The notes: generated by a model from the sequence alone, not told the origin. Shown: positions 7,038 through 15,712, counted from the stretch's first letter. The stretch: 64,000 bases of DNA from Bog-159 sp963707465 (GCA_963707465.1 CAVPQK010000015.1:744001-808000); one strand, 5' to 3'. Numbers and translations are program-made.

Positions 7038-8255
7038 TTGTTTTGCCTCACGAATCAAATCTTCGGCAGTCTCTTGCCTCTTCCCAACGTCGATATACCG
7101 GACCCAGCCAGCCTCTGGCCCATCCGGCCCATCGTCTTCTGGACCGCCGCGCATGTTTTTCATGTGACGCAACCGTTGGTTTATACCGGCAGCGGCAGCG
7201 GCGACAAAACGTTCGATTGGGTTCTGTCATTTTGCCTGCTCGTCATCGCCGCGCTCTCCACCGCCGTCTGGTCCGCTCTCGACCGGCGGCGCGAAAACTA
7301 CACCGCACTCTACAAATGGTTTCGCGTCTTCATGCGTTTTGCCCTTGCGTCGCAAATGTTGGTCTACGGACTGTCCAAAGTGGTTCCCCTGCAGATGCCT
7401 TTCCCGTACTTGACGAGACTGCTCCAACCGTATGGCAGTTTCTCGCCGATGGGCGTTCTCTGGTCTTCGATCGGAGCCTCCCCGGCCTATGAGATCTTCG
7501 TCGGCTCCGCGGAAACCCTCGGCGGCATTCTGCTCATCTTCCCGCGCACCACCATGCTCGGCGCGCTGATTTCTCTGGCGGACATGATCGAAGTCTTCAT
7601 GCTCAACATGACCTACGATGTCCCGGTGAAGCTGTTCTCCTTTCATCTGATTCTGATGTGCCTCTTCCTGCTCGGGCCCGATCTTTCGCGTCTGGCGGCC
7701 TTCTTTTTCAACCGCGCTGTCGCGCCCTCCTCCGAACCATGCCTCTTCGTCACGCGGCGCTCGAACCGCATCGCCCTGGCCGCGCAAGTCGTCTTTGGCG
7801 TCGCGCTGCTCGCCATGAATGTCTATGCCGCTCGGACCTCGTGGTACAAATACGGCGGAGCGCGCCCGAAGTCGGCGTTGTACGGCATCTGGGAAGTGGT
7901 CGAGCTCTCGGTCGACGCGCAACCCCGCCCGCCGCTGTTCACCGATCGCGACCGCTGGCGTCGCGCCATCTTCGACTTCCCCACCAGGGTCACCTTCGAG
8001 CGCCCGGACGACACCTTCTCCGGATACGGCGTTTCGATCGATGCGAATAAGAAAACGCTGGCCCTCACCAAGGATACCGACAAGAAGTGGAAAGCCAGCT
8101 TCACATACGATCGCCCCGCCCAGGACCAACTAACCCTCGATGGCGAAATGGACAGCCACAAGATCCACATGCAGCTCCAACTGAAGCCCACCGGCAAATT
8201 TTCGATCGCCAACCGCGGCTTCCACTGGATCAGCGAATACCCCTTCAATCGCTAG
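7038..8255 (+). CDS. DoxX-like integral membrane protein
   Basis: At least 405 residues with several hydrophobic helices: FDWVLSFCLLVIAALSTAVW, FRVFMRFALASQMLVYGLSKV, a segment with AETLGGILLIFPRTTMLGALI, and SFHLILMCLFLLGPDLSRL. These are followed by a soluble C-terminal domain of about 130 residues (LYGIWEVVELSVDA... to PFNR). The central ALASQMLVYGLSKV...TLGGILLI pattern is DoxX-like; DoxX proteins are poorly defined membrane components linked to quinone or thiol redox. Position 7038 is a TTG inside an apparent TM helix. The frame stays coding-like upstream (WSPASRVGFRFAFVYFVLFC from 6987) but has no ATG, GTG or TTG. Initiation may use ATT 6942 after GGAG 6929-6932, or a start has been lost. 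Confidence 0.7.
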   Translation: MFCLTNQIFGSLLPLPNVDIPDPASLWPIRPIVFWTAAHVFHVTQPLVYTGSGSGDKTFDWVLSFCLLVIAALSTAVWSALDRRRENYTALYKWFRVFMRFALASQMLVYGLSKVVPLQMPFPYLTRLLQPYGSFSPMGVLWSSIGASPAYEIFVGSAETLGGILLIFPRTTMLGALISLADMIEVFMLNMTYDVPVKLFSFHLILMCLFLLGPDLSRLAAFFFNRAVAPSSEPCLFVTRRSNRIALAAQVVFGVALLAMNVYAARTSWYKYGGARPKSALYGIWEVVELSVDAQPRPPLFTDRDRWRRAIFDFPTRVTFERPDDTFSGYGVSIDANKKTLALTKDTDKKWKASFTYDRPAQDQLTLDGEMDSHKIHMQLQLKPTGKFSIANRGFHWISEYPFNR

Positions 8256-8268
8256 TATGTATTGAGTA

Positions 8269-8297
8269 TTGACCCTTCCGGTCCCGCATGTAATAAT
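8269..8297 (+). promoter_or_regulatory. promoter candidate for the AhpD-like selenoprotein gene
   Basis: TTGACC (8269-8274) and AATAAT (8292-8297) are separated by 17 bp, a good sigma-70 match. The GTG start is 12 nt beyond the -10, implying a very short or absent leader. It gives the gene a promoter independent of the DoxX-like gene 53 bp upstream. Confidence 0.5.
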
Positions 8298-8308
8298 CCG
8301 GAAGTCCC

Positions 8309-8920
8309 GTGCCCAACCCAACCATGAAGCCGATGTTTCTCCCCGGCGTGGAGCATAATCCTCAGCCCGGGCCGTTTGCCGACTTGATCCGCGTGGCGCA
8401 GGACAGTGGGTCCGAGTATCCACAGATCTGGCACATGTTCGCCTATCTGCCCAAGGCCACCGAGCATCTGGGCCGCTTCACGCAGGAGATCCTGCGCGGT
8501 CCCGGCGCCTTCAGCCCCGGAATCCGCGAGTTGATCGCCGCCTACACATCGAGCCGTAACCAGTGCCCGTTTTGACTGAAGGCGCACGCCGCGGTCGCGG
8601 CGGAATTGTTGGGAGACGAGGACCTGGTCTGGGGCGTGCTACGTGACTTGGAAAATTCGAAGCTGGATGAAAAGCACAAGGCCCTGTTCCGTTTCGTCGA
8701 CAAGGTGAATCACGATTCTCCCCGCATCACGCCCGAAGATATGAAGCCGCTCTACGCCGCAGGCTGGGAGGACGACGCCATCTATCTCGCCATCACCGTG
8801 TGCGCGCTGTTCAACTTCTACAACCGGTGGATCGACGCGAGCGGCGTGCATGCGCTGTCCGACGAAGCCCACCGCGTGGGAGGCAAGCGCACCGCCCTCC
8901 ACGGCTATGCCCGAAGCTAG
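8309..8920 (+). CDS. AhpD/carboxymuconolactone-decarboxylase-family protein, probable selenoprotein (CPFU)
   Basis: One 203-residue protein if TGA 8573-8575 is read as selenocysteine (residue 89). The same frame continues uninterrupted from GTG 8309 to TAG 8918-8920. Around the TGA the sequence is SRNQC-P-F-U-LKAHAAVAAEL, so Cys86 and Sec89 with His93 reproduce the CxxCxxxH redox motif of AhpD peroxidases. Protein on both sides is normal for the family, including DEKHKALFRFVDKV and ITVCALFNFYNRWIDA. A SECIS-like hairpin lies 17 nt after the TGA. AhpD-like enzymes reduce peroxides or relay electrons through this dithiol; Sec would raise reactivity. GGAAG precedes the GTG. A sequencing error or nonsense mutation is the alternative. 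The 3' end overlaps the MFS start. Confidence 0.8.
8587..8602 (+). promoter_or_regulatory. bacterial SECIS-like hairpin
   Basis: A perfect 6-bp stem CGCCGC-GGTC-GCGGCG whose apical loop begins 17 nt after the in-frame TGA. The E. coli fdhF SECIS presents the same GGUC apex 18 nt after its UGA, and SelB recognises the G and U there. No lower-stem pairing beyond 6 bp is obvious. The hairpin lies wholly inside the coding sequence, as bacterial SECIS elements do. Confidence 0.68.
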
Positions 8921-10112
8921 CCGTTTTCCCGGATGGCGGGTGGTCCTGGCGGCCTACTTCGGCGCCATGGTCGGCTTCGGCTCCCTGCTGGTCTTCACCT
9001 TCAGCATCTTCCTGAAGCCGCTTACCGGCGCATTCGGATGGAGCCGCGAATCGGTCTCGGCGGCCTTCGGATTCGCGGCCCTCACCGTAGCGGTGTGCTC
9101 GCCGCCGCTCGGCCATCTGCTCGACCGCTTCGGCCCGCGTCGCGTGATTCTCCCTTGCATGGCCGTCTTCGGCGTGGCGTTCGCCTCCCTCGGCTTCCTC
9201 ACCCCGCGCCTCGCGCACCTCTACGCGACTTTTGTATTGTTGGGCGCGGTCGGCAATGGCACGACCCAGATGGGCTACTCGCGCGCCGTCTCCACTTGGT
9301 TCGACCGCCGCCGCGGCTTGGCCCTCGCATTGGTGATGGCCGGCGTCGGCACCGGCGCCATGGTGTTCCCTCCCATCGCGCAAATGTTGATTGCCTCCTA
9401 CGGATGGCGCGCCGCGTACTTTTGCCTGGGCGCTCTCGTCCTGATCCTGGGACTCCCGCTGACCGCCCTCTTCGTCCGCGAGCGCCCTCACGCCGGCGTC
9501 CGCTCGAATCCAACCCTGAGTGGCGCCACGTTATCCGAAGGCCTGCGTTCCCCCGCTTTCTGGATTCTGATCGGCACATTGTTTCTCAGCTCGATAAGCA
9601 TGAACGGCGCCATCACTCACCTCTCCCCGCTGCTCACGGACCGCGGCGTGCCCGCGCGAAATGCCGCCTTGGCCGCCTCCCTGTTGGGTTTGGCCAGCTT
9701 CGTCGGCAGGCTGCTCACCGGCTTCCTCCTCGACCGTTTCTTCGGACCTCGCGTAGGCTTCTGCTTGTGCGCGATTGCCGCCGGCGGCATTTTCCTGCTC
9801 GCGCGCGCCGGTTCCAGCCTCCCCGGAATGGCCGCGGCCATGCTGATCGGACTGGGCGTAGGCGCCGAAGCCGACTTGACGCCCTACCTCCTCACCCGCT
9901 ACTTCGGTCTGCGCGCCTTCTCGACTCTCTATGGATTCACCTGGACCGCCTACGCCATCGCGGGCGCCATCGGCCCGGTCTGGATGGGCAAAGCCTTCGA
10001 CGCCACCGGCTCCTATGCGTCGCTTCTGGTCCTCTTGTCGGCCGCCACGTTAGCCGCGGCCGCGCTCCTGCTCTGCCTCCCCAGGTACCCGCGCGCCTGG
10101 TCTACTCAATAG
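8907..10112 (+). CDS. major facilitator superfamily transporter
   Basis: A 401-residue protein with about 12 hydrophobic helices. The start is placed at ATG 8907 (MPEASRFPGWRVVLAAYFGAM), 14 nt before the upstream stop; a longer reading from 8850 would overlap the AhpD gene in another frame. The loop 2-3 motif appears as GHLLDRFGPRRVI, and GRLLTGFLLDRFFGPRVGF marks the second half. The overall pattern resembles monocarboxylate / oxalate-formate-antiporter-type MFS proteins, but the substrate is undetermined. It is probably co-transcribed with the selenoprotein candidate. Its stop overlaps the convergent heme A synthase stop. Confidence 0.88.
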   Translation: MPEASRFPGWRVVLAAYFGAMVGFGSLLVFTFSIFLKPLTGAFGWSRESVSAAFGFAALTVAVCSPPLGHLLDRFGPRRVILPCMAVFGVAFASLGFLTPRLAHLYATFVLLGAVGNGTTQMGYSRAVSTWFDRRRGLALALVMAGVGTGAMVFPPIAQMLIASYGWRAAYFCLGALVLILGLPLTALFVRERPHAGVRSNPTLSGATLSEGLRSPAFWILIGTLFLSSISMNGAITHLSPLLTDRGVPARNAALAASLLGLASFVGRLLTGFLLDRFFGPRVGFCLCAIAAGGIFLLARAGSSLPGMAAAMLIGLGVGAEADLTPYLLTRYFGLRAFSTLYGFTWTAYAIAGAIGPVWMGKAFDATGSYASLLVLLSAATLAAAALLLCLPRYPRAWSTQ

Positions 10113-11011
10113 CGGGGCGGCCTCTCAGGCCGGCCCATCTCGAGCGTCATCACCACCAGAGCCACCCACAATAAATCCGCCACCAGCAGATGCACGATCT
10201 GCATCCAAATCGGCGCCAGCAGAACGATGTTCACGCCCCCGGCAACAAGCTGGACAAACACCAGCCCCGCCACAACCCCACCCATCCGCGCCGCGCCCGC
10301 CCGCGCGGATCGCATCGCACCCGCGGCCGCCGCCAGCAGGAAGACCGCGCCAGCCACCGCTACCACCGGATGCAAGGCCCGCAGCCGCAGCAGCGCGCTG
10401 GCCGATTGAGAGAATTCCTGCCGCATCCCGGCGCCCACGGAAACGGCCGGATACAGCGTATCGCCCAGCGCCGCGATCGCCCCGCTCACCGCCACCACGA
10501 TCGCCACCGCCAGCGCGGCCATCACCATCTTCGGTGCCCGCGGCCAGGGCCGCGATACCGGGTCCGAGCCGAACCACGCCGTGAAGGTCAGCATGGCCAG
10601 CAGGATCTGCGTGTTCACCAGGTGCGCGGAAAGATAGGCCGCGCGCCCGGCCGAGGCATTGTGCTCCACGTATTGAAACAGGACCAGGCCCGCGCCCAGC
10701 AGCGCCTCGGTAAACAGGAACACCACCGAGAGCACCGCGCATGTGCGCGCGCGGTGGCCCCGTGGGAACAGGCGGAAGGCCCACAGGCAAAGCGCCGCCA
10801 CGCCCGCTATTGCCACGCCGCTCGTCGCGCGGTGCGTGAACTCGATGATGGTTTCGATGCGCGGCGCCCGCGGCACCATCACGCCATTGCACAGCGGCCA
10901 ACGGTCGCCGCAGCCGGCTCCCGAGCCTGTAGCGCGCACGAACGCGCCCCACAGCACCACCAGCATGTTGTAAGCGAGCACGCCCCACCCCACTCGGCTG
11001 AATCGCACCAT
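10106..11011 (-). CDS. ctaA: heme A synthase (COX15/CtaA)
   Basis: A 301-residue multi-pass membrane protein. The signature FVRATGSGAGCGDRWPLCNG near residue 25-45 is diagnostic of CtaA/COX15, including the Cys pair of the extracytoplasmic loop. Heme-ligand histidines appear in FTHRATSG, YLSAHLVN, RALHPVVA and QIVHLLVADLLW. The enzyme oxidises heme O to heme A for aa3-type cytochrome oxidases, implying aerobic respiration. No ctaB or cox gene lies beside it here. It is convergent with the MFS gene, overlapping by 7 nt. Confidence 0.95.
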   Translation of the reverse strand: MVRFSRVGWGVLAYNMLVVLWGAFVRATGSGAGCGDRWPLCNGVMVPRAPRIETIIEFTHRATSGVAIAGVAALCLWAFRLFPRGHRARTCAVLSVVFLFTEALLGAGLVLFQYVEHNASAGRAAYLSAHLVNTQILLAMLTFTAWFGSDPVSRPWPRAPKMVMAALAVAIVVAVSGAIAALGDTLYPAVSVGAGMRQEFSQSASALLRLRALHPVVAVAGAVFLLAAAAGAMRSARAGAARMGGVVAGLVFVQLVAGGVNIVLLAPIWMQIVHLLVADLLWVALVVMTLEMGRPERPPRY

Positions 11012-11040
11012 TCACCTCAATGTAGCAAGTGCTGCCGAGG

Positions 11041-11074
11041 GCGGGCTTCAGCCCGCGCGGGGCTTCAGCCCCGC
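11041..11074. repeat. tandem perfect-hairpin intergenic repeat
   Basis: Two abutting hairpins with identical TTCA loops: GCGGGC-TTCA-GCCCGC (11041-11056) and GCGGGGC-TTCA-GCCCCGC (11057-11074). Same architecture as 726-761 and 6877-6911. It replaces the expected 5' part of the cyclase gene that follows. Confidence 0.6.
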
Positions 11075-11605
11075 TACTCCAGGCTTACCGGCGCTATCGG
11101 AAAAATCGATATGGTGGCCAACACCGGCACCTATGTCGACTCGCCGTTTCACCGCTACGCCGATGGCCAGGATCTCTCCCAACTGCCGCTGGAGTCGCTC
11201 GCGCACCTCGACGGCGTCTTGATCCGCCACGCTGGACGCGCCATCGGCCGCTCCGCATTCGGCGATCTGGATCTGCGCGGCAGGGCCGTGCTCGTGCACA
11301 CCGGCTGGGACCGGCATTGGGCCACGGACCGATATTTCGAAGGTCATCCGTACCTGACGGCGGACGCCGCGCGCCACATCGCCGGCTCCGGAGCCGCGCT
11401 GGCAGGTATCGACTCGCTCAACATCGACGATACCGCCGACCTGTCGCGCCCCGCGCATTCCATCCTGCTGCGCGCCGGCATTCCCATCGCCGAGCATCTC
11501 TGCAACCTGGAATCGCTGCCTGCGCAAGGCTTCCGGTTCTTCGCACTACCCGTAAAGGTGAAGCGCTTCGGCGCCTTCCCCGTGCGGGCCTTTGCCATGG
11601 TGTAG
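11075..11605 (+). pseudogene. cyclase-family hydrolase, 5'-truncated
   Basis: The reading frame from about 11086 (IGKIDMVANTGTYVDSPFHRYADG) to TAG 11603-11605 is a member of the cyclase / kynurenine-formamidase-like family. The metal motif HxGTHxDxPxH appears as NTGTYVDSPFH, and later SLNIDDTADLSRPAHSILL and GIPIAEHLCNLESL fit the family C-terminus. Full-length members are about 210-260 residues, with an N-terminal strand carrying a DLTHP-type motif. That part is missing, and hairpin-repeat DNA lies immediately upstream. Translation could still begin at ATG 11110, giving 165 residues, but loss of the first strands makes activity doubtful. Confidence 0.65.
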
Positions 11606-11623
11606 GCTATTCTAAACAGCGCC

Positions 11624-14224
11624 ATGATTGCGGATGAACGCATTGTACCCAGCCTCGAACCGGGTCTTGTGCCAAGCCTGCTTGCCGCCGGAGATCCGGA
11701 CGCCCCTGCTCTGCTTCAGCTTGCCGGGAGAACGTTCTCGTTCGCTTCCCTCCGGGAGAGGGTCGATTGGTATGCCGCGCGACTGCGCGAACTCGGCATC
11801 GCCGGCCATGATCTGATCGCGATCGAGACGCCGGATCCCGCCGAATCGCTCTGCGCTTTTCTGGGTGTTGCGGCAGTTTGCGCCGCTGCGCCTCTCGACA
11901 CCACACTGACCGAATCGGAATATCACGCGCTGCTCGCGCGTCTGGGAGTTCGCGCCCTGCTCACGAACGCCGGACCGGAATCGTGCGCGGAGGCAGCGGC
12001 GCGGGCGCTCGGCGTGCCCGTCATAGCACTCGGCTACGGTACGGACCGGCCCACATGGAGATCCGCCTCAGCCGGTATCCCGCTGCGCCAGCCGCGGCAG
12101 TTGCCCCAAGGAGTGGTGCTGGTGCTCGAAACTTCCGCCACAACGGGCGTCCCGAAGCTCGTTCCGTTGACTTCCGGGAACTTGATGGCAATTGCCGCTT
12201 GCATGCAGCGCGCGCTCGATTTGAACGCGCGGGACCGCTTCCTCGCCATCATGCCGCTCACCCACCTGTTGGGTCTGGCATGCCCCCTGGCGCAGTTACT
12301 GCGGGGCGGTAGCGTGATCTGCGCCGGGGGATTCAGCCCGGATCGGTTCGCAGCCTCGCTGCGGGAGTTTCGTCCCACCTGGTATAGCGCCAGCCCAACC
12401 TTGCATCGCGCTATTCTCGACCTTGCCCGGCGGCTACCGCCGGTGCTCAATACCGCATCGCTGCGCTTCATCCGCTCCGGCAGCGCGGCGCTCGACCCCG
12501 GCCTGCGGGAATCTCTCGAGCAAGTGCTCCGCGTGCCGGTCATGGATGGCTACGGCCTGACCGAGGCCGGGCAAGTGACCAGCAACCCGCCGGCCCGCCG
12601 CAAGCCGGGATCGGTCGGTGGCCCTCTCGGCACATCGGTGGGAATCATGGACGATACCGGCAACCTGCTGCCGGCGGGAAGCGCGGGCGAGATTGTTCTT
12701 CGTGGTCCCGCGGTATTCCACGGCTATCTGGACGATGCGGAGGCGAACCACGCAGCCTTCCGGAGTGGTTGGTTTCGCACGGGAGACCTGGGCCGGGTCG
12801 ACGGCGACGGCGATCTCTTCATCGCGGGCCGCATCAAGGAAGCCATCAACCGTGGCGGAGAAACCATTGCGCCACGGGAAATTGACGACGCTTTGGCCGG
12901 GCATCCCGCGGTCGCGGAAGCGGTGGCGTTTGCCGTCCGCCACCCTACACTCGGCGAAGATGTCGCGGCGGCCGTGGTATTGCGCGCCGGCGCCAATGCG
13001 TCCGAGCCGGAGTTGCGTCGGTTCTTGGCAGGCAGGCTCTCGTTCTCCCGGCTTCCCAACCGCATCGTATTTCTCGACCACATCCCCACCGGCCGGAATG
13101 GCAAGCCCCGCCGCGGTGTACTCTCAGAGCAATTCCGGGAATTGCCGGTAGTGCCGGACGACTCTCTTCCGGACCCCACCGAGCAGCGCATCGCTTACAT
13201 CTGGATGCGCGTTCTGGGAATCGCGCAGCCCGGTCCCTCGGATAATTTCTTCGCCCTCGGTGGAGACTCCCTATCCGCGGCGGTAATGTTAAACGCGGTC
13301 AGGACCGAACTGTGTGCCGCGGAACCGCAGCTGGAAATGGCGGACTTCTTCGAATCGCCGACCGTGGAGCGCCTGGCATCGATCGTTGGCCTCCGCGGTG
13401 TGGGGCGCCCAGCTCCGTCTGGGGACAACGCCAGACTTGTCTGGCAGAGCCGCGCCCAGGGCGTGCCGTTTTTCTGCCTGCCCGGCGCATCGCAGGATGG
13501 CTGCTACCTGCGGCATGTGGCGCAACTCGTGCGCGCGGAGCGATCGTTTATTGTGCTCACTCATCCGATCGTCGATGGGCGCCCCTGGCCCTCGGTTGAC
13601 GATCTGGCTACCCGCTTTCTCGCTCAGATTCGCGCCACGCGCCCGGCCGGACCTTATATGCTCGGCGGGCACTGCTACGGCGGAATCCTGGCCTTCGAAT
13701 GCGCCCTCCGGCTGGTGGCGCTCGGAGAATCCGTCCCGCTGCTGGTGCTGTTCGACACGCCCACACCCGGATATCCGAAGCCGGCGCGGCACTGGAAGCA
13801 GTACGCGCGCCACGCTGTACGCCTCATTTCGGGCGCGGAGCGGGGCAACCCATATCGCGCCACCGAGATCGCCGCGCACATCCGGTTCGTGGTCCGAAAC
13901 TTCAGGCCGAACAGTGCCGGTCACGTACCCCATCAGCCTGTCGCCGCCGGCCCGCAAGCGCCGCCTCAACCGCACCATCCTAGCGGCGCGGCCGCGATTG
14001 TCCACGGCTATCGCCCCAAACCATTCGCGGGCAAGATCGTGCACTTCATCGCGGAAGGCGCGCCCGTGAGCAGCCGCATCCTCGAAGATTCCCGCCTCGG
14101 ATGGCGCGACTTTGCTCTCGGCGGATTCGAAGTGCAATCCGTGAGCGGGCTTCACGATTCCATGTTCATCGGCGAGCATGCCCCGGATCTGGCTACCCGT
14201 CTGCTAAGCGTGTTTCGCGGCTGA
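11624..14224 (+). CDS. stand-alone adenylation-carrier-thioesterase protein (NRPS-like, A-T-TE)
   Basis: An 866-residue three-domain enzyme. The adenylation domain (about 20-500) has ETSATTGVPK (169-178), MDGYGLTEAG, WFRTGDLG (Asp388) and the C-terminal lysine in GRNGK (Lys494). The carrier domain (about 515-590) has NFFALGGDSL with the phosphopantetheine Ser549. A type I thioesterase follows (about 605-866) with GGHCYGG, the nucleophile being Cys684 instead of Ser, a candidate Asp in LFDTPTP and His in SGLHDSM. No condensation domain is present, as in A-T-TE quinone or furanone synthetases. The SATTG variant and the overall A domain look more like acyl-CoA-ligase types. It stands alone, with no obvious tailoring genes or phosphopantetheinyl transferase nearby. 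Confidence 0.88.
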   Translation: MIADERIVPSLEPGLVPSLLAAGDPDAPALLQLAGRTFSFASLRERVDWYAARLRELGIAGHDLIAIETPDPAESLCAFLGVAAVCAAAPLDTTLTESEYHALLARLGVRALLTNAGPESCAEAAARALGVPVIALGYGTDRPTWRSASAGIPLRQPRQLPQGVVLVLETSATTGVPKLVPLTSGNLMAIAACMQRALDLNARDRFLAIMPLTHLLGLACPLAQLLRGGSVICAGGFSPDRFAASLREFRPTWYSASPTLHRAILDLARRLPPVLNTASLRFIRSGSAALDPGLRESLEQVLRVPVMDGYGLTEAGQVTSNPPARRKPGSVGGPLGTSVGIMDDTGNLLPAGSAGEIVLRGPAVFHGYLDDAEANHAAFRSGWFRTGDLGRVDGDGDLFIAGRIKEAINRGGETIAPREIDDALAGHPAVAEAVAFAVRHPTLGEDVAAAVVLRAGANASEPELRRFLAGRLSFSRLPNRIVFLDHIPTGRNGKPRRGVLSEQFRELPVVPDDSLPDPTEQRIAYIWMRVLGIAQPGPSDNFFALGGDSLSAAVMLNAVRTELCAAEPQLEMADFFESPTVERLASIVGLRGVGRPAPSGDNARLVWQSRAQGVPFFCLPGASQDGCYLRHVAQLVRAERSFIVLTHPIVDGRPWPSVDDLATRFLAQIRATRPAGPYMLGGHCYGGILAFECALRLVALGESVPLLVLFDTPTPGYPKPARHWKQYARHAVRLISGAERGNPYRATEIAAHIRFVVRNFRPNSAGHVPHQPVAAGPQAPPQPHHPSGAAAIVHGYRPKPFAGKIVHFIAEGAPVSSRILEDSRLGWRDFALGGFEVQSVSGLHDSMFIGEHAPDLATRLLSVFRG

Positions 14225-14239
14225 ATTCCGCCTCCCGCG

Positions 14240-15712
14240 TCAGTGCAAAATTTCCAGCGCCTTCAGAATCTGCGGGTCGCGCTGCGCTTCCACTTCGTCG
14301 CCCTTCTCCACGCCCAGCGTCAGGTTGAAGATCTCCTGCTTTAGCCGGTTGGTGATGAAGTCGCGCTCGATCGACCACTCGTTCAGCCCCGGCTGGATGT
14401 CTCGCTGTGAAAGAAACACCCGAAAATCGTCGAGCACATCGGGAGTCACTTCGAAGCTGTCCGTGATCTTGTGATCGGCCACATACCCCGTGGCGAACGT
14501 GGTGAAGGAGCCGCTGCCATCGAGCACGGCCCGCAGGCGCGTAACGCCGGCCGGCCCCACCACGTAGTCGGGCACGATGCCGCCGCCTCCCGTCACCCTC
14601 CTGCCACCATCGGTATGAAACTCGGCGGTGCCGTTCGGGTGCGCCGTCGCGGCCGCCAGCGCGAACTGCGAAGAGTCCAGCGGTTTCTGTATGGAGCGTC
14701 CACTGGGCGTATAGTAAAGCGCGGTGGTCAGCGCCAGCCCCGTGCCCGCCGAAAGTGAGTACACGCTCTGCACCAATCCTTTGCCATAGCTCGCCGTGCC
14801 GATGATGGTTGCCCGGTCATGGTCCTGCAGCGCGCCCGACACGATCTCAGAGGCGCTGGCCGTCCTTTCGTCCACCAGCACGGCCAGCGGGAATTCGTAA
14901 GGCGTCGCCCCGGCGGCGACATCTTCGGATTTCTCCGCCACGTTGCGCCCGCGCACCGTCACAATTCGGGAGCCGGGCTTCAGAAACAACGCCGCCGTTT
15001 CCAGCGCCGATGTCACCAGGCCTCCGGGATTCTTGCGCAGATCCAGCACCAGCCCCTTCAGATTATGGCCGCCCAGCGTTTCGATCGCGTCCCTGATCAG
15101 CCTGCCGGTCTTCTCATCGAAGCTTGTCACACGCAGATAGCCGATGCCCGGCTTCAGCATAAAGGCGCGCTCCACGCTGGGAGTCTGCATCTCCTCCGGG
15201 ATCAGCACGAAGTTCAGGAAGCGCGCATTGCCCGGCCGCCGCACCACAAGCTGGGCCTGCTGCTGGCGCGATTGGCTGAGCAGCGACACCAGCTGCTCCA
15301 TATCCAGGCGGCTAAGCTGGTACCCGTTCACCGCCACGATCTCGTCGCCCGGCGCCATCCCCGATTTCGCCGACGGCGTCCCCGGCAGCGTTTGCAGCAC
15401 GATCACGCGCCCCGGAAGCACCGACACCACGCTGCCGAAGCCTTTGTCCGTCGAAGTCTGCAGTTTCTTGAGCTGCTCGAACTGCCCCGGATCGAAGAAC
15501 ACCGAATGCGGATCGAGGCGTCGCAGCATGCCCGGAATCGCGCCTTGAAAGAAGGCTTGCTCGGCGGAAATCGGCTCCGCCTCGTTGTCTTCCACGATGG
15601 CGTAGGCTGCGGTGATGCTCTTGACGCTGGACTCCAGCCCGTCGTCCGCCGCTATCGACGACAGGCATAGCAGGAGTGCGAGAAAAGCGGCCCCGCGGAG
15701 ATGATTGCGCAT
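14240..15712 (-). CDS. S41-family C-terminal processing peptidase (CtpA-like)
   Basis: A 490-residue secreted protease. It has a signal peptide (NHLRGAAFLALLLCLSSIAA), a short helical region, a PDZ domain (about 92-170, GFGSVVSVLPGRVIVLQTL...GDEIVAVNG) and an S41 catalytic domain. The Ser-Lys dyad is visible: Ser288 in TASASEI and Lys311 in GTASYGKGL. It would cleave the C-termini of periplasmic or envelope proteins. It is convergent with the A-T-TE gene (15 bp between stops). No strong promoter is recognised in the 157 bp upstream. Confidence 0.92.
   Translation of the reverse strand: MRNHLRGAAFLALLLCLSSIAADDGLESSVKSITAAYAIVEDNEAEPISAEQAFFQGAIPGMLRRLDPHSVFFDPGQFEQLKKLQTSTDKGFGSVVSVLPGRVIVLQTLPGTPSAKSGMAPGDEIVAVNGYQLSRLDMEQLVSLLSQSRQQQAQLVVRRPGNARFLNFVLIPEEMQTPSVERAFMLKPGIGYLRVTSFDEKTGRLIRDAIETLGGHNLKGLVLDLRKNPGGLVTSALETAALFLKPGSRIVTVRGRNVAEKSEDVAAGATPYEFPLAVLVDERTASASEIVSGALQDHDRATIIGTASYGKGLVQSVYSLSAGTGLALTTALYYTPSGRSIQKPLDSSQFALAAATAHPNGTAEFHTDGGRRVTGGGGIVPDYVVGPAGVTRLRAVLDGSGSFTTFATGYVADHKITDSFEVTPDVLDDFRVFLSQRDIQPGLNEWSIERDFITNRLKQEIFNLTLGVEKGDEVEAQRDPQILKALEILH

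Noticed and set aside
8606..8920. Separate small gene starting at TTG 8606
   Set aside because: It is in the same frame as 8309-8575 and supplies the missing C-terminal half of the AhpD fold; treated as one gene read through TGA.
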